Shown: positions 20,520-31,547 of the stretch, piece by piece
Position numbering within the stretch: position 1 is the first letter of the stretch
How the letters are laid out: each line of letters opens with the position of its first letter
Source: Phascolarctos cinereus
Taxonomy: Eukaryota > Chordata > Mammalia > Diprotodontia > Phascolarctidae
Direction of reading: 5' to 3'
DNA: 64,000 bases
NCBI RefSeq assembly: GCF_002099425.1
Contig: NW_018343964.1
Location: 4,462,501-4,526,500 of the forward strand
The notes under the pieces: model-generated
What the model saw: only the letters and a program-made list of their open reading frames with translations
The model's database searches: none
What the model was told of the DNA's origin: nothing
Position numbers and translations under genes: made by a program

Positions 20520-23500
20520 GGTTTTTTAATTACTATTTATTTTTTAACATTCATTAAAAAAATTGAGTTCCAAATTCTCTCCCTCCCTCCTGCCCCTCTC
20601 CCCACAACTGACCAAGCAAGCAGTATATCAGTTATACATGTGAAATCATGCAAAACCTATTAGCTATATTGGGGGAAAGAAGAAAAATAAAAAAGGTGAA
20701 AAAATCATGCTTCAATTTGTAATCAGAATTCATTACTACCCTTTCTGGAGATAGATAGCATTTTTCATCATGAGTTTTTTTCAGAATTATCTTGGATAAT
20801 TATATTGATCAGAGTAGTTAAGTTTTTCACAGTTGATCATTGTTACAATGTTGCTCTTACTGTGTACAATGTTCTCCTGGTTCTGCTCACTTCACTTATT
20901 TCAGTTCATGCAAGTCTTCCCAGATTTTTCTGAAATGATCTCTTCATTATTTCTTATAGCACAATAGTATTCCTTCAAAGTCATATACTACAACTTGTTT
21001 GACCATTCCCCAACTGATAGGCATCCCCTCAATTTCCAATTCTTTGCCACCACAAAAAAAGAGCTGCTACAAATATTTTTGTATATATAGGTCCTCTTCC
21101 TTCTCTTTGATCTCTTTGGGGTACAGACCTAGCAGTGGTATTGTAGGGTCAAAGGGCATGTACAGTTTTATAACCTTATGGGCATAGGCCCAAATGATTC
21201 TTCAGAATGGTTGGACAAGTTTACAACTCTACCAACAGAGCATCAGTGTCTTGATTTTTCCACATCCCTTCCAGTATTTGTCATTTTCCTTCTTTGTCAT
21301 ATTAACCAATCTGATAGATGTGAAGTGGTACTTCAGAGTTGTTTTAATTTGCATTTCTCTAATTAGTAGTTATGTACAGCATTTTTATATGACTATAGAA
21401 AGCTTTAATTTCTTCTGAAAATTGCCTGTTCTTATCTTTTGGCCACTTATCAACTCAGGGTTGGCTGGCTCTTTTTTTTTTTTATAAATTTGACTTCATT
21501 CCCTATGTATTTGAGGTATTTATCAGAGAAACTTGCTGTAATTTTTTTTCACAGTTTTCTGTTTCCTTTCTAATTTTGCTGCATTGGTTTTGTTTCTGCA
21601 AAACCTTTTTAATTTCATATAATCAAAATTATTTTGTCTAATAATCCCCTCTATATCTTGTTTGGTCACAAACTCTTCCTTCATCCATAGGTCTGACATG
21701 TACATTTTTCCATAATCCCATAATATGTTTATGATATCACTTTATGTCTAAATCATGTACCCTGGTGGGGTGGAGCCAAGATGGCAGAATAAAAGCAGGG
21801 ACTCACCTGAGCTCTCCCCCAAGCCCCTCCAAATACTTGTGAAAAATTACTCTAAACAAATTCCGGAGCAGCAGAACCCACAAAATGACAGAGTGAAACA
21901 AATTTCCAGCCCAAGACAACCTGGAAGGTCCACCAGAAAGGTCTGTTGCACCAGTCTGAGAGAGGAGCACAGTAAAGCACAAAACACACCAGCACTGACC
22001 AGGCCCCAGTAAACCTGGAGCAGGCCTCAGGGGACTGAACCACTGGCAGCTATGGTGGTTTCCAGACTTCTTAACCCACAAACACCAAAGACAATTTAGA
22101 AGGTCAGTAGGAAAGGTCTGTTGGTCCTGAGTGAGAGAGGAGCATGGTCTGTCCCCAGCCCCTGGGCTGCAGCAGCTGCTGCTTCCAGAGCTCTCTCTGC
22201 TCACAGACAGTGTGGGGATTGAACTGCTGATCTGAGGGGGAATGCAGGGATCTCTTTGCTGGTGTTGAGGCAGGATTCTCTTGTTTTGCCAGTACTTGGA
22301 TCTGTGTTGCAATCCTGTGTAGTGGTACTGGGGTGAGGAGAAATGCTGGCAGCAGTAGAAGAGAGGGAATCCTCTTCACAGTTCCAAGGCAGAAAAGGGT
22401 GCTTGTGGTCACTCACGGACCAGGGAACAGGCCAGGAAAGGAGTAAACACCTCTCCTTTGATCATACCACCTTGGAAGAACTGAAAATTTATCAGTCCCT
22501 AGAAGTATCTCTGAAAACAGCTGCATAAATCATGTACCCATTTTGATCTTATATTGGTATATGGTGTGAGATGCTTATGCTTAGTTTCTGCCAAACTTCT
22601 TTCTAGTTTCTCCAGCAAATTTTTGTCAAATTATGAGTTCTTTCCCCCAAAGCTTGGATCTTTGGGTTTATTAAACATTATATTACTATGGTCATTAACT
22701 GCTGTGTATTATGTACTAAATCTATTCCACCTATCCACCACTCTATTTCTTAGCCAGTACTAGAGTGTTTTGATGATTACTATTTTAATATAGTTCGAAA
22801 GCTTGTCCTATTAGGCTGCCTTCCTTCAAATTTCTTTCATTGATTTATCATTTGATAAATATCATTTGATATTCTTGATCTTTTGTTCTTCCAGATGAAT
22901 TTTTAAGTATTTTTTCTAGCTCTATAAAATAATTCTTTGGTAGTTTTATTGGTATGGCACTGAATAAGTATATTAAATTTGGTAGAGCTGTCAGTTTTAT
23001 TATATCGGCTCAACCTATCTATGAACAATTAATATTTCTCCAGCTTTTTAGACCTTTCTATATTTGTGCAAAGGTTTTTGTAATTATGTTCATATAGTTC
23101 TTGGGTTTGTCTTGGCAAGTAGGCTTCTAAGTATTTTATATTGTCTGCAGTTATTTTGAATGGAATTTTTTTCATTCTCTCTTCCTGGTATCTTTTGTTG
23201 GTAATACCATATATAGAAATGCTAATGATTTATTGGGTATATTTGATATCCTGTAACTTAGCTAAAGTTGTTAATTGTTTCAACTAGTGTTTTATGTGAT
23301 TCTCTAGGGATCTATAAGTATACCATCATTTTATCCACAAAGAGTGATAGTTTTGTTTCCTCATTTCCTGTTTGCACACCTTTATTTTTTTTTCTTGTCT
23401 TATGGCTACAGCTAGCATTTCTAGTACAACATTGAACAATAGTGATAATAATGGACATCCATGCTTCATCCCTGATCTTACTGGAGAAGCATCTAGTTTA

Positions 23501-23815
23501 TCTCCATTACAGGTAATACCTGTTTTTGGTTTCAGATAAACATTACTCAACATTTTAAGAAAGGCTCCATTTATTCCTATGTTTGTTTTCTAGTTATTTT
23601 TTAAAATAGGAATTGGTGTTGTATTTCATTAAAAGCTTTTTCTGTGTTTATTGTGACAGTTATATGATTTTTGTTGCTGATGTGGTCAATTATGCTTATA
23701 GTTTTCCTAATATTGAATGAGCCCTGCATTCCTGGTATAAATTCCACTTGCTCATAATATTGCTTTCCTCTCTGCTGACTAAAGTACATATTATAAATAT
23801 GCCTCAAACATTTTT
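20520..23815 (-). mobile_element. L1 LINE, 3' half, minus strand, interrupted
   Basis: Minus-strand L1. The low-coordinate end is the 3' UTR and the ORF2 C-terminal region (TGTTCTCCTGGTTCTGCTCAC, GACCATTCCCCAACTGATAGG). 23,326-23,553 translates with GMKHGCPLLSLLFNVVLEMLAVAIRQEKKIK, and 23,601-23,807 with PGMQGSFNIRKTISIIDHI..INTEKAFNEIQHQF, the fingers/palm of the L1 reverse transcriptase. The catalytic FADD box has become roughly FVDK with a frame break, so the copy is dead. The 5' half (ORF1, endonuclease) is absent. A separate element fills 21,763-22,525. Confidence 0.92.
21763..22525 (+). mobile_element. L1 5'-UTR-only insertion with perfect TSD
   Basis: Starts GGTGGGGTGGAGCCAAGATGG, nearly identical in layout to the very 5' end of placental L1 (GGAGGAGCCAAGATGGCCGA) and containing the YY1-type core CAAGATGGC (21,777-21,785). 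It ends ..CTGAAAACAGCTGCA with no poly(A) and no ORF1. The 14 bp TSD TAAATCATGTACCC is perfect at 21,749-21,762 and 22,526-22,539. So a 763 bp piece containing the L1 5' end was inserted into the older minus-strand L1. The 169-codon minus frame and shorter plus frames inside it are not genes. Confidence 0.85.
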
Positions 23816-24080
23816 GTTAAACAACCAACTTGGTGTCACTTATTGATGGTTGATAATCACAGCATTCCTTACCATATCAGAAGCAGGTTTCTAAACACAA
23901 GAAATAATATATGAGTCTTCTGATTTCCTAACAGAGATGCTTTATTGTAGAATCAGTCTTTAATTTTTAGTTTGTAAAAATGTTATTACAATTAAATGAG
24001 TATAGTAACATGGCTTACATTTCCAATGTGTCTCACATTATCTATATCAAGAATTTACTCAAGTTAGCCTCTGAATTTAA
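23816..24080. other. Unique DNA next to the L1
   Basis: No gene or repeat recognised. Confidence 0.4.
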
Positions 24081-24082
24081 GA

Positions 24083-24187
24083 AATATATATATATATATA
24101 TATGTATATATATGTATATATATATGTATGTATGTATATATATGTATATATATGTGTATATATATATATATATAATATGTATATATG
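24083..24187. repeat. (AT)n-rich microsatellite with GTAT interruptions
   Basis: About 105 bases of ATAT, GTATATAT and GTATGTAT units. It produces an Ile-Tyr-rich 111-codon frame on the plus strand that is not a gene. Confidence 0.95.
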
Positions 24188-24439
24188 AATATCTTTCCAA
24201 AGATGTTTGTATATTATTTATGGAGTTAAATATGATGTATAAAAATGCTCATACAAACTTCCGAAGAGGAAAGACCAGCTCATTATGCCAAGAGGAAAAA
24301 AGCCCTTTCAATTAAATATTATTTGAGCAGGGGAAAGATCTACTTAAGTTTTCCTGATATGAATCCAAGCAAAAGAATCAGAAATGTACCACTTGAGCCC
24401 TTACATAAGAAATGTGAAACCAGGTTAGGCCAAAGACAA

Positions 24440-24695
24440 TAATAATTGACATTTTTATAATGTTTTAGTTTGCAAAATACTTTACATATATCATCCCTCA
24501 TAAGCAGCACAACTATACTTGCAATAGGTATTAAGGTGCTATTATTCCATCTTACAGATAAAGAAACTGAGGCTCAGAGAGTAAAATGACAAGCTCATGA
24601 TCATAGAGTTAAAAAGTATCCGTGGGAGGATCTGATCCAAGATCTTAAATTCAAATTCAGTCTTTTATCTACTATACCACACTGCCTATTAATAA
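24440..24695 (+). mobile_element. Ther-2/MIR-like SINE
   Basis: TTGACATTTTTATAATG..TTGCAAAATACTTTACATATATC..CAATAGGTATTAAGGTGC..TTACAGATAAAGAAACTGAGGCTCAGAGAG..TTTTATCTACTATACCACACTGCC. Nearly complete. Confidence 0.7.
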
Positions 24696-24802
24696 TGTAG
24701 CCAGCTTGATATTCTATCTGTGACAGTGCTACCAAAGTCTGTTTTGCAAGAAAACACAGCAATTCCTCTGGGTTCCATAAAGATTGCAGTTGTGCCTCAA
24801 AC

Positions 24803-25034
24803 AATTTGTTTTTCAGTCATTTTTTAGTTGTATTCAACTCTTTGTGACCCCATTTGGAGTCTTCCTGGCAGAGATACTGGAATGGTTTGCCATTTTAGAT
24901 GAGGAAACTGAGGCAAACAGGGTTAAGTAACTTGCCCAGGGTCACACAGTTAGTAAATATCTGAGGCCAGATTTGAATGCATGAAAATAAATCTTTCTGC
25001 CTGGCATTCTATCAGCTGCCCCACTTAGCTTCCC
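24803..25034 (-). mobile_element. tRNA/RTE-tail SINE, minus strand
   Basis: Tail end TTCAGTCATTTTTTAGTTGTATTCAACTC first, then GTGACCCCATTTGGAG..GGAATGGTTTGCCATTTTAGATGAGG..TTGCCCAGGGTCACACAG.. and a degraded head AGCTGCCCCACTTAGC. Confidence 0.88.
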
Positions 25035-25234
25035 ATTCAAATATAATAAACCGACTTTAATAACACATTATGGATCTACCATCTACAAATTTATCTAAAG
25101 CACACTAAATCTACCTGTTCCTATTATCAGCAGAAGAGTCTATATTTTTTAGGCTCACTGTCAGCAGGAGATTGGGTTTTTGTGGAGCACAGCTAGAATA
25201 AGTGGTTTAATATTTATTGATTGTCTATACCGGC

Positions 25235-25445
25235 ATTGTCAAACTCAATCAGAAATGGAGCCACTAAACTTTAGTAAGGATCCTTATGGGCTGCATATTG
25301 ACTCAGAAAACCACATATTAATATTATCTATCTTCAATTACATTTATATTTATTTTAAAAAAATATTTCCCAATTACATTTTAATCTGGTTTGGCAAGAT
25401 GTGGGAGTTTTGTGGCTGCAATGCATCCTGAGCTAGTTTGACATC
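25235..25445 (+). mobile_element. hAT-like non-autonomous DNA transposon
   Basis: Ends form an imperfect inverted repeat (TGTCAAACT near the left, AGTTTGACA near the right), as in hAT elements ending CAGGGGTGTCAAACTC. Internal words GGATCCTTATGGGCTGCATATTGAC and CCCAATTACATTTTAATCTGG match the copy at 6075-6275. Confidence 0.6.
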
Positions 25446-25778
25446 TATGATCTACAATACACATGTCTAGGCATAGACAAACAAGTTTTAGGGTGACAAA
25501 ACCGGTTAACAGGTATATAGATTCTATTATGTCTGTGAACATAAAGGCAGGGATATGGGTAGCACCAGATTTGGAGCTGAGCCAGTAGAACAGTAGAGAG
25601 ATATGCTGCAATGCAAATCACCCTAATTCTCTATCCCTATTTGCAACTATCCAAAATCTGCAATACATGGATTTTCTACACTGGAATTCTATATTGGAAA
25701 TGTGTCATTAGTGACACTAGTATTCTCCCATATGTAAAATTCTCTCTATTCACATAGCCACAACCTTACTATATAGAT
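25446..25778. other. No gene recognised
   Basis: Unassigned sequence; the 76-codon minus frame at 25,381-25,611 has no support. Confidence 0.4.
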
Positions 25779-25779
25779 C

Positions 25780-26262
25780 CTCATTTCCCCAACTACTGTG
25801 ATATCCTTCTAATTGGTCTTTCTACATCATGTATCTTCCCACTGCGGTCCACTCTACTCAGTTGCCAAAATGATTTTTTTAAAGTATAGATCCAACCATG
25901 TCATGCAAAAACCCTCCACATGCATACACACACTTCATTAACTCCAGTGTCTTCCTATTTTCTCCAGGATCAAATATAAATTCCTCTGACATTTAAAACT
26001 CTTCACGATCTGGCCCTTTCACACTTCTCCAGTCTTATTCCAATTTACTCTCCTCTATACCCTTTGGTTCACTTAGTGTTCATTACACGGGACAATCAAT
26101 CTTCCAAACCTATGTCTTTTCACTGGTTATCTCCAATGCCTAGAATGCTCTTCCTACTCACCATTGACTTTTAGCTCCCCTGGCTTCCTTGGAGACTCAG
26201 CTCAAATCCTCCTTTCTGCAGGTTTACCTTACTTGAGTTGTACAGCAAAATCACTTAAAATA
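25780..26262 (+). mobile_element. L2/CR1-clade LINE 3' region
   Basis: ATGTCATGCAAAAACCCTCC, CTCTTCACGATCTGGCCCTTTCACACTTCTCC and AATGCCTAGAATGCTCTTCC follow the L2 order (..CATGATCTGGCCCC..GCCTGGAATGCTCTTCC..). Sense orientation, about 480 bp. Confidence 0.75.
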
Positions 26263-26349
26263 TCCCATAGAATGAAGACCTCCAAGCTGTGAAATAATGA
26301 TGTCAAGACAACAGTGATATAATCATTTATTTAAAATTGGGAAGAATTT

Positions 26350-26612
26350 TGAAAATAATGAACATATGATAGACACAACTTGGTGAGAAATTAGCAAAAT
26401 AGTAATATCACATTCCTGTGTAAAAATAATAATGATAATTTATATAAATATAAACCACTTTAAATCAATATGAAATTTGACATAAAATTAATCCTGTAAA
26501 TATATCCTAAACACAATGTTGAATTAAGCTTCCAAGATTAAATTTGTATCATCATAGTAGAAGATACTATATTCCTCATGCCCTTCAAGTTGTACATTTT
26601 TATTAATTTATT
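26350..26612 (+). repeat. Unclassified ~255 bp duplicated sequence, copy 1
   Basis: Aligns along its length with 29,165-29,420: shared ATCAATATGAAATTTGACATAAA, TATCCTAAACA, AATTAAGCTTC and GATACTA.ATTCCTCAT. By eye roughly 80-85% identical. It is not a family that I recognise. Confidence 0.8.
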
Positions 26613-26774
26613 CATTGCTATGTGCACAGCAGAACATAAGAGAGGATTAAAAATACACAACAATAAATTTCCATTTCAAGAAAGCCTATGTAATAAATGC
26701 TATGCATTGTGTTCAGAGATGTGCATCTTCTCTTTGTTTCCTTGTAAGTTTTCTTTTGTTCTTTGCTGCATGCT
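26613..26774. other. Spacer between duplicated block and L1
   Basis: Unique AT-rich DNA with no counterpart beside copy 2 of the duplicated block. Confidence 0.4.
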
Positions 26775-26825
26775 TTTTACTTTGTTCTTTTTCCCCCTTT
26801 CTCCCCTCCCCCAAGAAGGCTACAA

Positions 26826-27060
26826 TTAAGAGTGTATGTATATGTGTCTGTGCATGTGTGTGTACACATACACACATGCATATGCACACACATATGCATG
26901 TATATACATACTTGTGTGTATACATATGCAAACATACATGTATACATATACACAGAGATATATATACATACATGCATGTACATGAATATATTTAGATATC
27001 TATAATCATGTATATAAACCTATATATTCATATGTATCTATGTAAGACTGTATAATACTT
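26826..27060. repeat. TG/CA/TA low-complexity tract in L1 3' UTR
   Basis: GTGTATGTATATGTGTCTGTGC.. to ..CATATGTATCTATG with no single unit. Overlapping frames of 70-97 codons on both strands are low-complexity artefacts. Confidence 0.85.
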
Positions 27061-27577
27061 ATTTGTCCTCCATTTCTCTGACGGTGGATAACCTCTTTTT
27101 CTAAGTCTACCAACTCACAATTTCCTACACCACACCAATATTCCAACCTTATACTGTCTATTTATTTAAATACTCTAAAACAATATCGGTTAATATGGCT
27201 GACATATAGTGTAGTTTTCCAAGTTTTCTCTTTTAATTAAATCTATTTTAGCTTTAACTTTGTCTGAGATCATAACTACCCCTGCTTTTTTTCTTAATAA
27301 ATTCCACTCCTGATCTTTATTTTATCTTTGTGTGTATCTCTTATTTCCTATTCCTGACTCCTCTATTTTACCCACTAACTTGACCTCTTTTTAGTTACCC
27401 TCCCACCCCTCCAAGGATCCCTCTTTTATCCTCCCATTCCTGTTACTCTAAACACCCTTCTATACCCTCCTTATCCTATTCCCTCACCCTCCCTTCTAAA
27501 AATCCCTCCCTTATCCTCTCTCCACTCCCTATTCCCTTAGCCTTTTATTTTTTTCTCAATTGAAAAGGCTTTTATAC

Positions 27578-27579
<2 letters not shown>

Positions 27580-27622
<43 letters not shown>
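27580..27622. repeat. (GT)21 microsatellite inside L1
   Basis: Pure GT run between the ORF1 and ORF2 parts of the minus-strand L1. Confidence 0.97.
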
Positions 27623-27626
<4 letters not shown>

Positions 27627-29162
27627 TCATTCTTAAACCCATTCCTGATGAGAGTAGGGTTCCAAAATTATCAACTCCCCCCACATGTAGTTCCTCTGTC
27701 TCAGTTCTTCTTCTCGTACCTCATCTAATAAGATAATTACTCTTTTTACCTTTTCCTAAATGGTTTTACTTTTTAGAATCATATCATAGTCAGGTCTACC
27801 CCAATCTTTCTTTTGATCTACCCAATTAATAATGACAATCAATCTTAGACATACATTTTATATTTCCTCATATAAAAAGTAAACAGTCTATCCTTACTGA
27901 GTCCCTTGTAATTAGACTTTGATATCTACCTTATATTTCTCTTATATCTTAAATGTCAAATCTTGTGTTGTTTGTTTTTTAAACAAAATCCTGAAAGTCT
28001 GACAATTCATTAAATGTCCATTTTTTCCCATTCAAGATTATGCTTAGCTTTGCTATGTATGACATTTGTGGCTGTGACTCCAGTTCTTTTGCTCTTCAAT
28101 ATATACTGTTCCAAGACCTGTGGTCTTTTAGTGTCACCACTGCTAGGTCTTGTGTGATTCTAATGGTGGCACCCTCATATTTAAATTGTTTTTTGTTGTT
28201 GTTGTTGCTTGTAATATTTTCTTCTTGAGCTGGGGGTTTCAGAATTTTACTAAGATATTCTTGTAGGTTTTCCTTGTAGGATTTCTTTCAGGTGGTGATT
28301 GGTGGATTTTTTCTATTTCCACTTTTCCTTTTTATTCTAATGCTTCACAACATTTTTCCTTAATTATTTCTTGTATTATTGTATCAATAGTCTTTTTTGG
28401 GTCATAGCTTTTAGTTAGTCTGATTCTTATGTTTTCTCTTCTTCATCTGTTCTCTAGATTGGTTGTTTTTCTTATGAGATGCTTCACATTCTCTTCTATT
28501 TTTTCATTCTTTATTGTTTGTTTTATTATTTCTTGGTCTCTTTTAGCTTTGTTGGCTTCCATTTGCTCAATTCTAATTTTCAAAGAGTCAATTTCCTCCT
28601 TAAAATTCTGAATCTCCTTTTCTAATTGGTTGACTTTCTTTTCATAATCTTATTTTTCTTGGATTGTTCTTTCTTTAAAATTTTTCCTCAATCTCTCTCA
28701 TTTGATTTTTAAAGTCTTTTTAAATTTCTTCCATGACTTCTTTTTGGGCAAATGACCACTTGACATTACTCTTTGGGGTAGGAGCAGTTTTTTTTTTCTG
28801 CTTCAGTATTTTACTCTGAAGATGAACTCTGATCTTCTCTATTCCCATAATAATTTTTTATGGTTGGATTATTTTTCCTTTGCCTGCTCATTTTTTTTAA
28901 AATTTGTAGTAGTTTAGTTTTTGTAATCATCTCTAGTCCTGGGGTTTGGGGGATGGTACCTCTGGCCTCAGATTCTCCTTCAGTTATCCCCTCTGGCCTG
29001 GAATTGAAACCAAGAACTCCCCCTCCTGTAAGTGCCCACAGCCAGCAGCATCCCTGCCTCACTGTTTCTGCACTCACCAGGAGTGTGCTGGTTCCTTCTC
29101 CCACAAGTCCACGAATTGGCAGCACAGATGAATCTGTCATTCTTTATCAGTCCCTTACTTGG

Positions 29163-29420
29163 AAAATGAATATGTGATATGTACAACTTGATGAGAAATC
29201 AGTAAAATAATAATATAACATTACTGTGTAAAAATAATAGTAATAACAATTTATACAAATATAAACCATTTTAAATCAATATGAAATTTGACATAAATTA
29301 ATCCTATTAATCTATCCTAAACATAATGTTCAATTAAGCTTCTAAAATTAAATGTGCATCATTACAGTAAAAGATACTACATTCCTCATCCTCTTCAAGC
29401 TGTGCATTGTTAGTAATTCC
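29163..29420 (+). repeat. Unclassified ~255 bp duplicated sequence, copy 2
   Basis: Second copy of 26,350-26,612, same orientation, starting at the 5' end of the minus-strand L1. A 10 bp inverted repeat, ATTCCTTAAT/ATTAAGGAAT (29,416-29,447), sits at its far end where similarity stops. Confidence 0.8.
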
Positions 29421-30305
29421 TTAATGATAATGATGTTATTAAGGAATCACACTTATGACTAAAAAATATGGTGGTGCAGTCCTATATATAGAAGAGGGGT
29501 AACAGGGGAGAGCCCAAATACTGTAAATACTAGTCTCAGAGAAAGGCTTTCATGGAATTTTCACAAATTCTCTAATGAAGATTTATGAAAAGACATGGAA
29601 AATAATTTCATAAAATGAAAATGGGTTGTGATCCAAACTAGGAAATACCCATATTGATAAGATCATGGACCCATTGATGAATTAAAGTATCTAGCAGTAA
29701 AATGCCAGAAAAGCAAAATTCTTAATGCATTTTGAGTCAATATTTTGTTTTCAGTGTGAAGTTTATGGATAAAAGGAGCATGCTGTGCAGAGGAAGTGAT
29801 ACAAGTGATTTCAAGTTTTAAATATTTTTCAAAAACACATTATTTCTGTAACCCATATATAACTAGAGAAGTTCTGCCTCAAAGATTTCATTATTTTTAG
29901 CTTGATATTGTTACTATCACCTACCTTGCTTTGAAAGAGAAACCAGTCATTTTTCATTTATCTTTTTTTAAGGAAAATACATTTTACATCATCTAGGATA
30001 CATAACCATTACAGCTCAGTAGTAGTAATAGCTAGAGGTTTATCTGAGCTGCATCATTAGTGATACTAGAATTTTGTTTAGTTTTTCTGAGGGCTGTTTA
30101 GTAGATCTCATACAATGAGCTCAAAAATTTCAGCTGAGATAACAGGAAAGACATGTTATTAGTATCTAAAGTGTTCTGACCCTCAGAAAAATAACCATCA
30201 TCAATAGAAACTGGGCTTTTCATTTCTGAGTCATTTTTCTGCTAGTAGTAACAAATTTGTGATGATCAATCCATAAACCCTTATCTGCAATACACCCCCA
30301 GACCA
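29421..30305. other. Unique AT-rich DNA
   Basis: No gene or repeat recognised; the 68-codon frame near 30,220-30,426 overlaps an L2 relic. Confidence 0.5.
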
Positions 30306-30307
30306 TG

Positions 30308-30430
30308 CCAACGCAATAAATATTTGGAAAGTGTCTACCAAATAAAGGCACTGTGCAAGGTGTTGGTGATACAAATAGAAAATGATAAACAGTCTTTGCT
30401 CTAAAAACACTTCCGTTCCATTTCATTGGC
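30308..30430 (-). mobile_element. L2 3' end relic, minus strand
   Basis: GCAATAAATATTTGGAAAGTGTCTACCAAATAAAGGCACTGTGCAAGGTG and GGTGATACAAATAGAAAATG in L2 order. Confidence 0.6.
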
Positions 30431-30533
30431 TCTCCAATCTCCCGACTAATGTCATATATACAAGATAGCTGGCCAGAGTGAGAGGTGCAGTCAGGGAATA
30501 AGAGCTGACTGATTCACACAGAATACATACACT

Positions 30534-30534
<1 letters not shown>

Positions 30535-30583
<49 letters not shown>
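30535..30583. repeat. (AC)24 microsatellite
   Basis: Pure AC run. Confidence 0.98.
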
Positions 30584-30584
<1 letters not shown>

Positions 30585-30701
30585 CCTTGACCTCTTTAGC
30601 CTAGTGTCCTAAGCAAGTTAACTACACAGTCATTTGAGTTAAAAGAATGTTAGAATATAGGACACATATCAGCAATCAGCAATCTCATTTAAAATTCCTC
30701 G

Positions 30702-30939
30702 TGACAGTTAGGTAGCACAATGGATAGAGTGGTAGGCCTGGAGTCAGAAAGACTCATCTTCCTGAGTTCACATCTGGCTTCAGATACTAGCTGTGTGTCT
30801 CTTAACCTGTTTGCCTCAGTTTCCTCATCTGTAAAATGAGCAGGAGAAGGAAGTGGTAAACCCATCAAGTATCTTTGCCAAGAAAATGCCAAATGGCGTC
30901 ACAAAGATTTGGACACAACTGGAAAACAACTGAACAACT
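30702..30939 (+). mobile_element. tRNA/RTE-tail SINE
   Basis: GACAGTTAGGTAGCACAATGG..CTGAGTTCACATCTGG..CTCATCTGTAAAATGAGCAGG..GCCAAATGGCGTCACAAAG..GGACACAACTGGAAAACAACTGAACAAC. Confidence 0.88.
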
Positions 30940-31120
30940 GTGACATTGGGTGAATCATTTAACCTTTGTTTGCCTCAGTTTCCTAAACTGTAAAATGGGG
31001 GTAATAATATTATCTACCTCCCAAGGTTGTTGTGAGGAGCAAATAAGAGAATAGTTATAGACTGATCAGCACAGTGCCAAGCGCTATATAAATGTTAGCT
31101 TTTATTGTTTTATAGCTATT
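30940..31120 (+). mobile_element. CORE-SINE 3' part
   Basis: GTGAATCATTTAACC, GTTTCCTAAACTGTAAAATGGGG, CCTCCCAAGGTTGTTGTGAGG, GCACAGTGCCAAGCGCTATATAAATG: the MIR/CORE-SINE 3' two-thirds, abutting the previous SINE. Confidence 0.8.
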
Positions 31121-31199
31121 AATAGTATTCTACCTATGAAACTAGAGAAATTGAGGGAAAAGTAACAGGTATTGAAAAAATTCTGGCATATCAAAATAG

Positions 31200-31545
31200 A
31201 TCATAGTATAATGGAAAGAGAAGCAAATGTGGAATCTAAGAACATGGCCTTATATCCTCGCCCTGCCATGTATTACTAATGTGAGGCTATGCGAATCACT
31301 TCAGCTATTTGGGGCTTTTTCTTCATCTGTAAAATGAGGGTATTAGACAAAAGGAAAATGCAACAGTGGGAAAAGCTCTGAGTTTAGAATCATAAAAACT
31401 GGACATGAATCTCAGCTCTGCTACTTATTTCCATTGTGACTTACTGGGTCCTTATCTATTTTGGGCCTCAGTTTCCTCAACTGTAAAATGAAATAACTGG
31501 TCTAGATAATCCCCAAAGTCCAGTCCAGTGCTGAATCCTATGGTA
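31200..31545 (+). mobile_element. Two MIR-type SINEs head to tail
   Basis: 31,205-31,350 (AATGGAAAGAGAAGC..TTCATCTGTAAAATGAGGGTATTAGAC) and 31,370-31,545 (GGGAAAAGCTCTGAG..CTCAGCTCTGCTACTTATTT..GCCTCAGTTTCCTCAACTG..CTGGTCTAGATAATCCC). Confidence 0.75.
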
Positions 31546-31547
31546 AC

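Larger units (their letters stand above)
26775..29162 (-). mobile_element. L1 LINE, minus strand, 5' part joined to 3' UTR (internal deletion)
   Basis: 26,775-27,120 resembles L1 3' UTR (CCCCTCCCCCAAGAAGGCTACAATTA, then a TG/TA tract and TCTCTGACGGTGGATAACC). 27,225-27,345 in reverse translates near AGVVMISDKVKAKI of the ORF2 endonuclease. 27,990-28,300 gives an ORF1 C-terminal match (AKLSIILNGKKWTFNELSDFQDFVLKN, in two parts), and 28,430-28,760 is ORF1 coiled coil. 28,810-29,160 is the ORF1 start or 5' region. The order is 3' UTR, endonuclease start, ORF1: most of ORF2 is missing. Many breaks; not functional. Confidence 0.8.

Noticed and set aside
21803-22312. 169-codon minus-strand frame, the longest in the window
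   Set aside because: It lies antisense within an L1 5' UTR. GC-richer UTR sequence readily gives such frames and the protein has no recognisable domain.
23326-23807. Host reverse-transcriptase gene
   Set aside because: Motifs and order match L1 ORF2 on the minus strand, with a lost catalytic box and broken frame; it is part of a dead LINE.
26702-27005. Cys/His/Tyr/Ile-rich frames on both strands
   Set aside because: Translations of TG/CA/TA low-complexity DNA in an L1 3' UTR.
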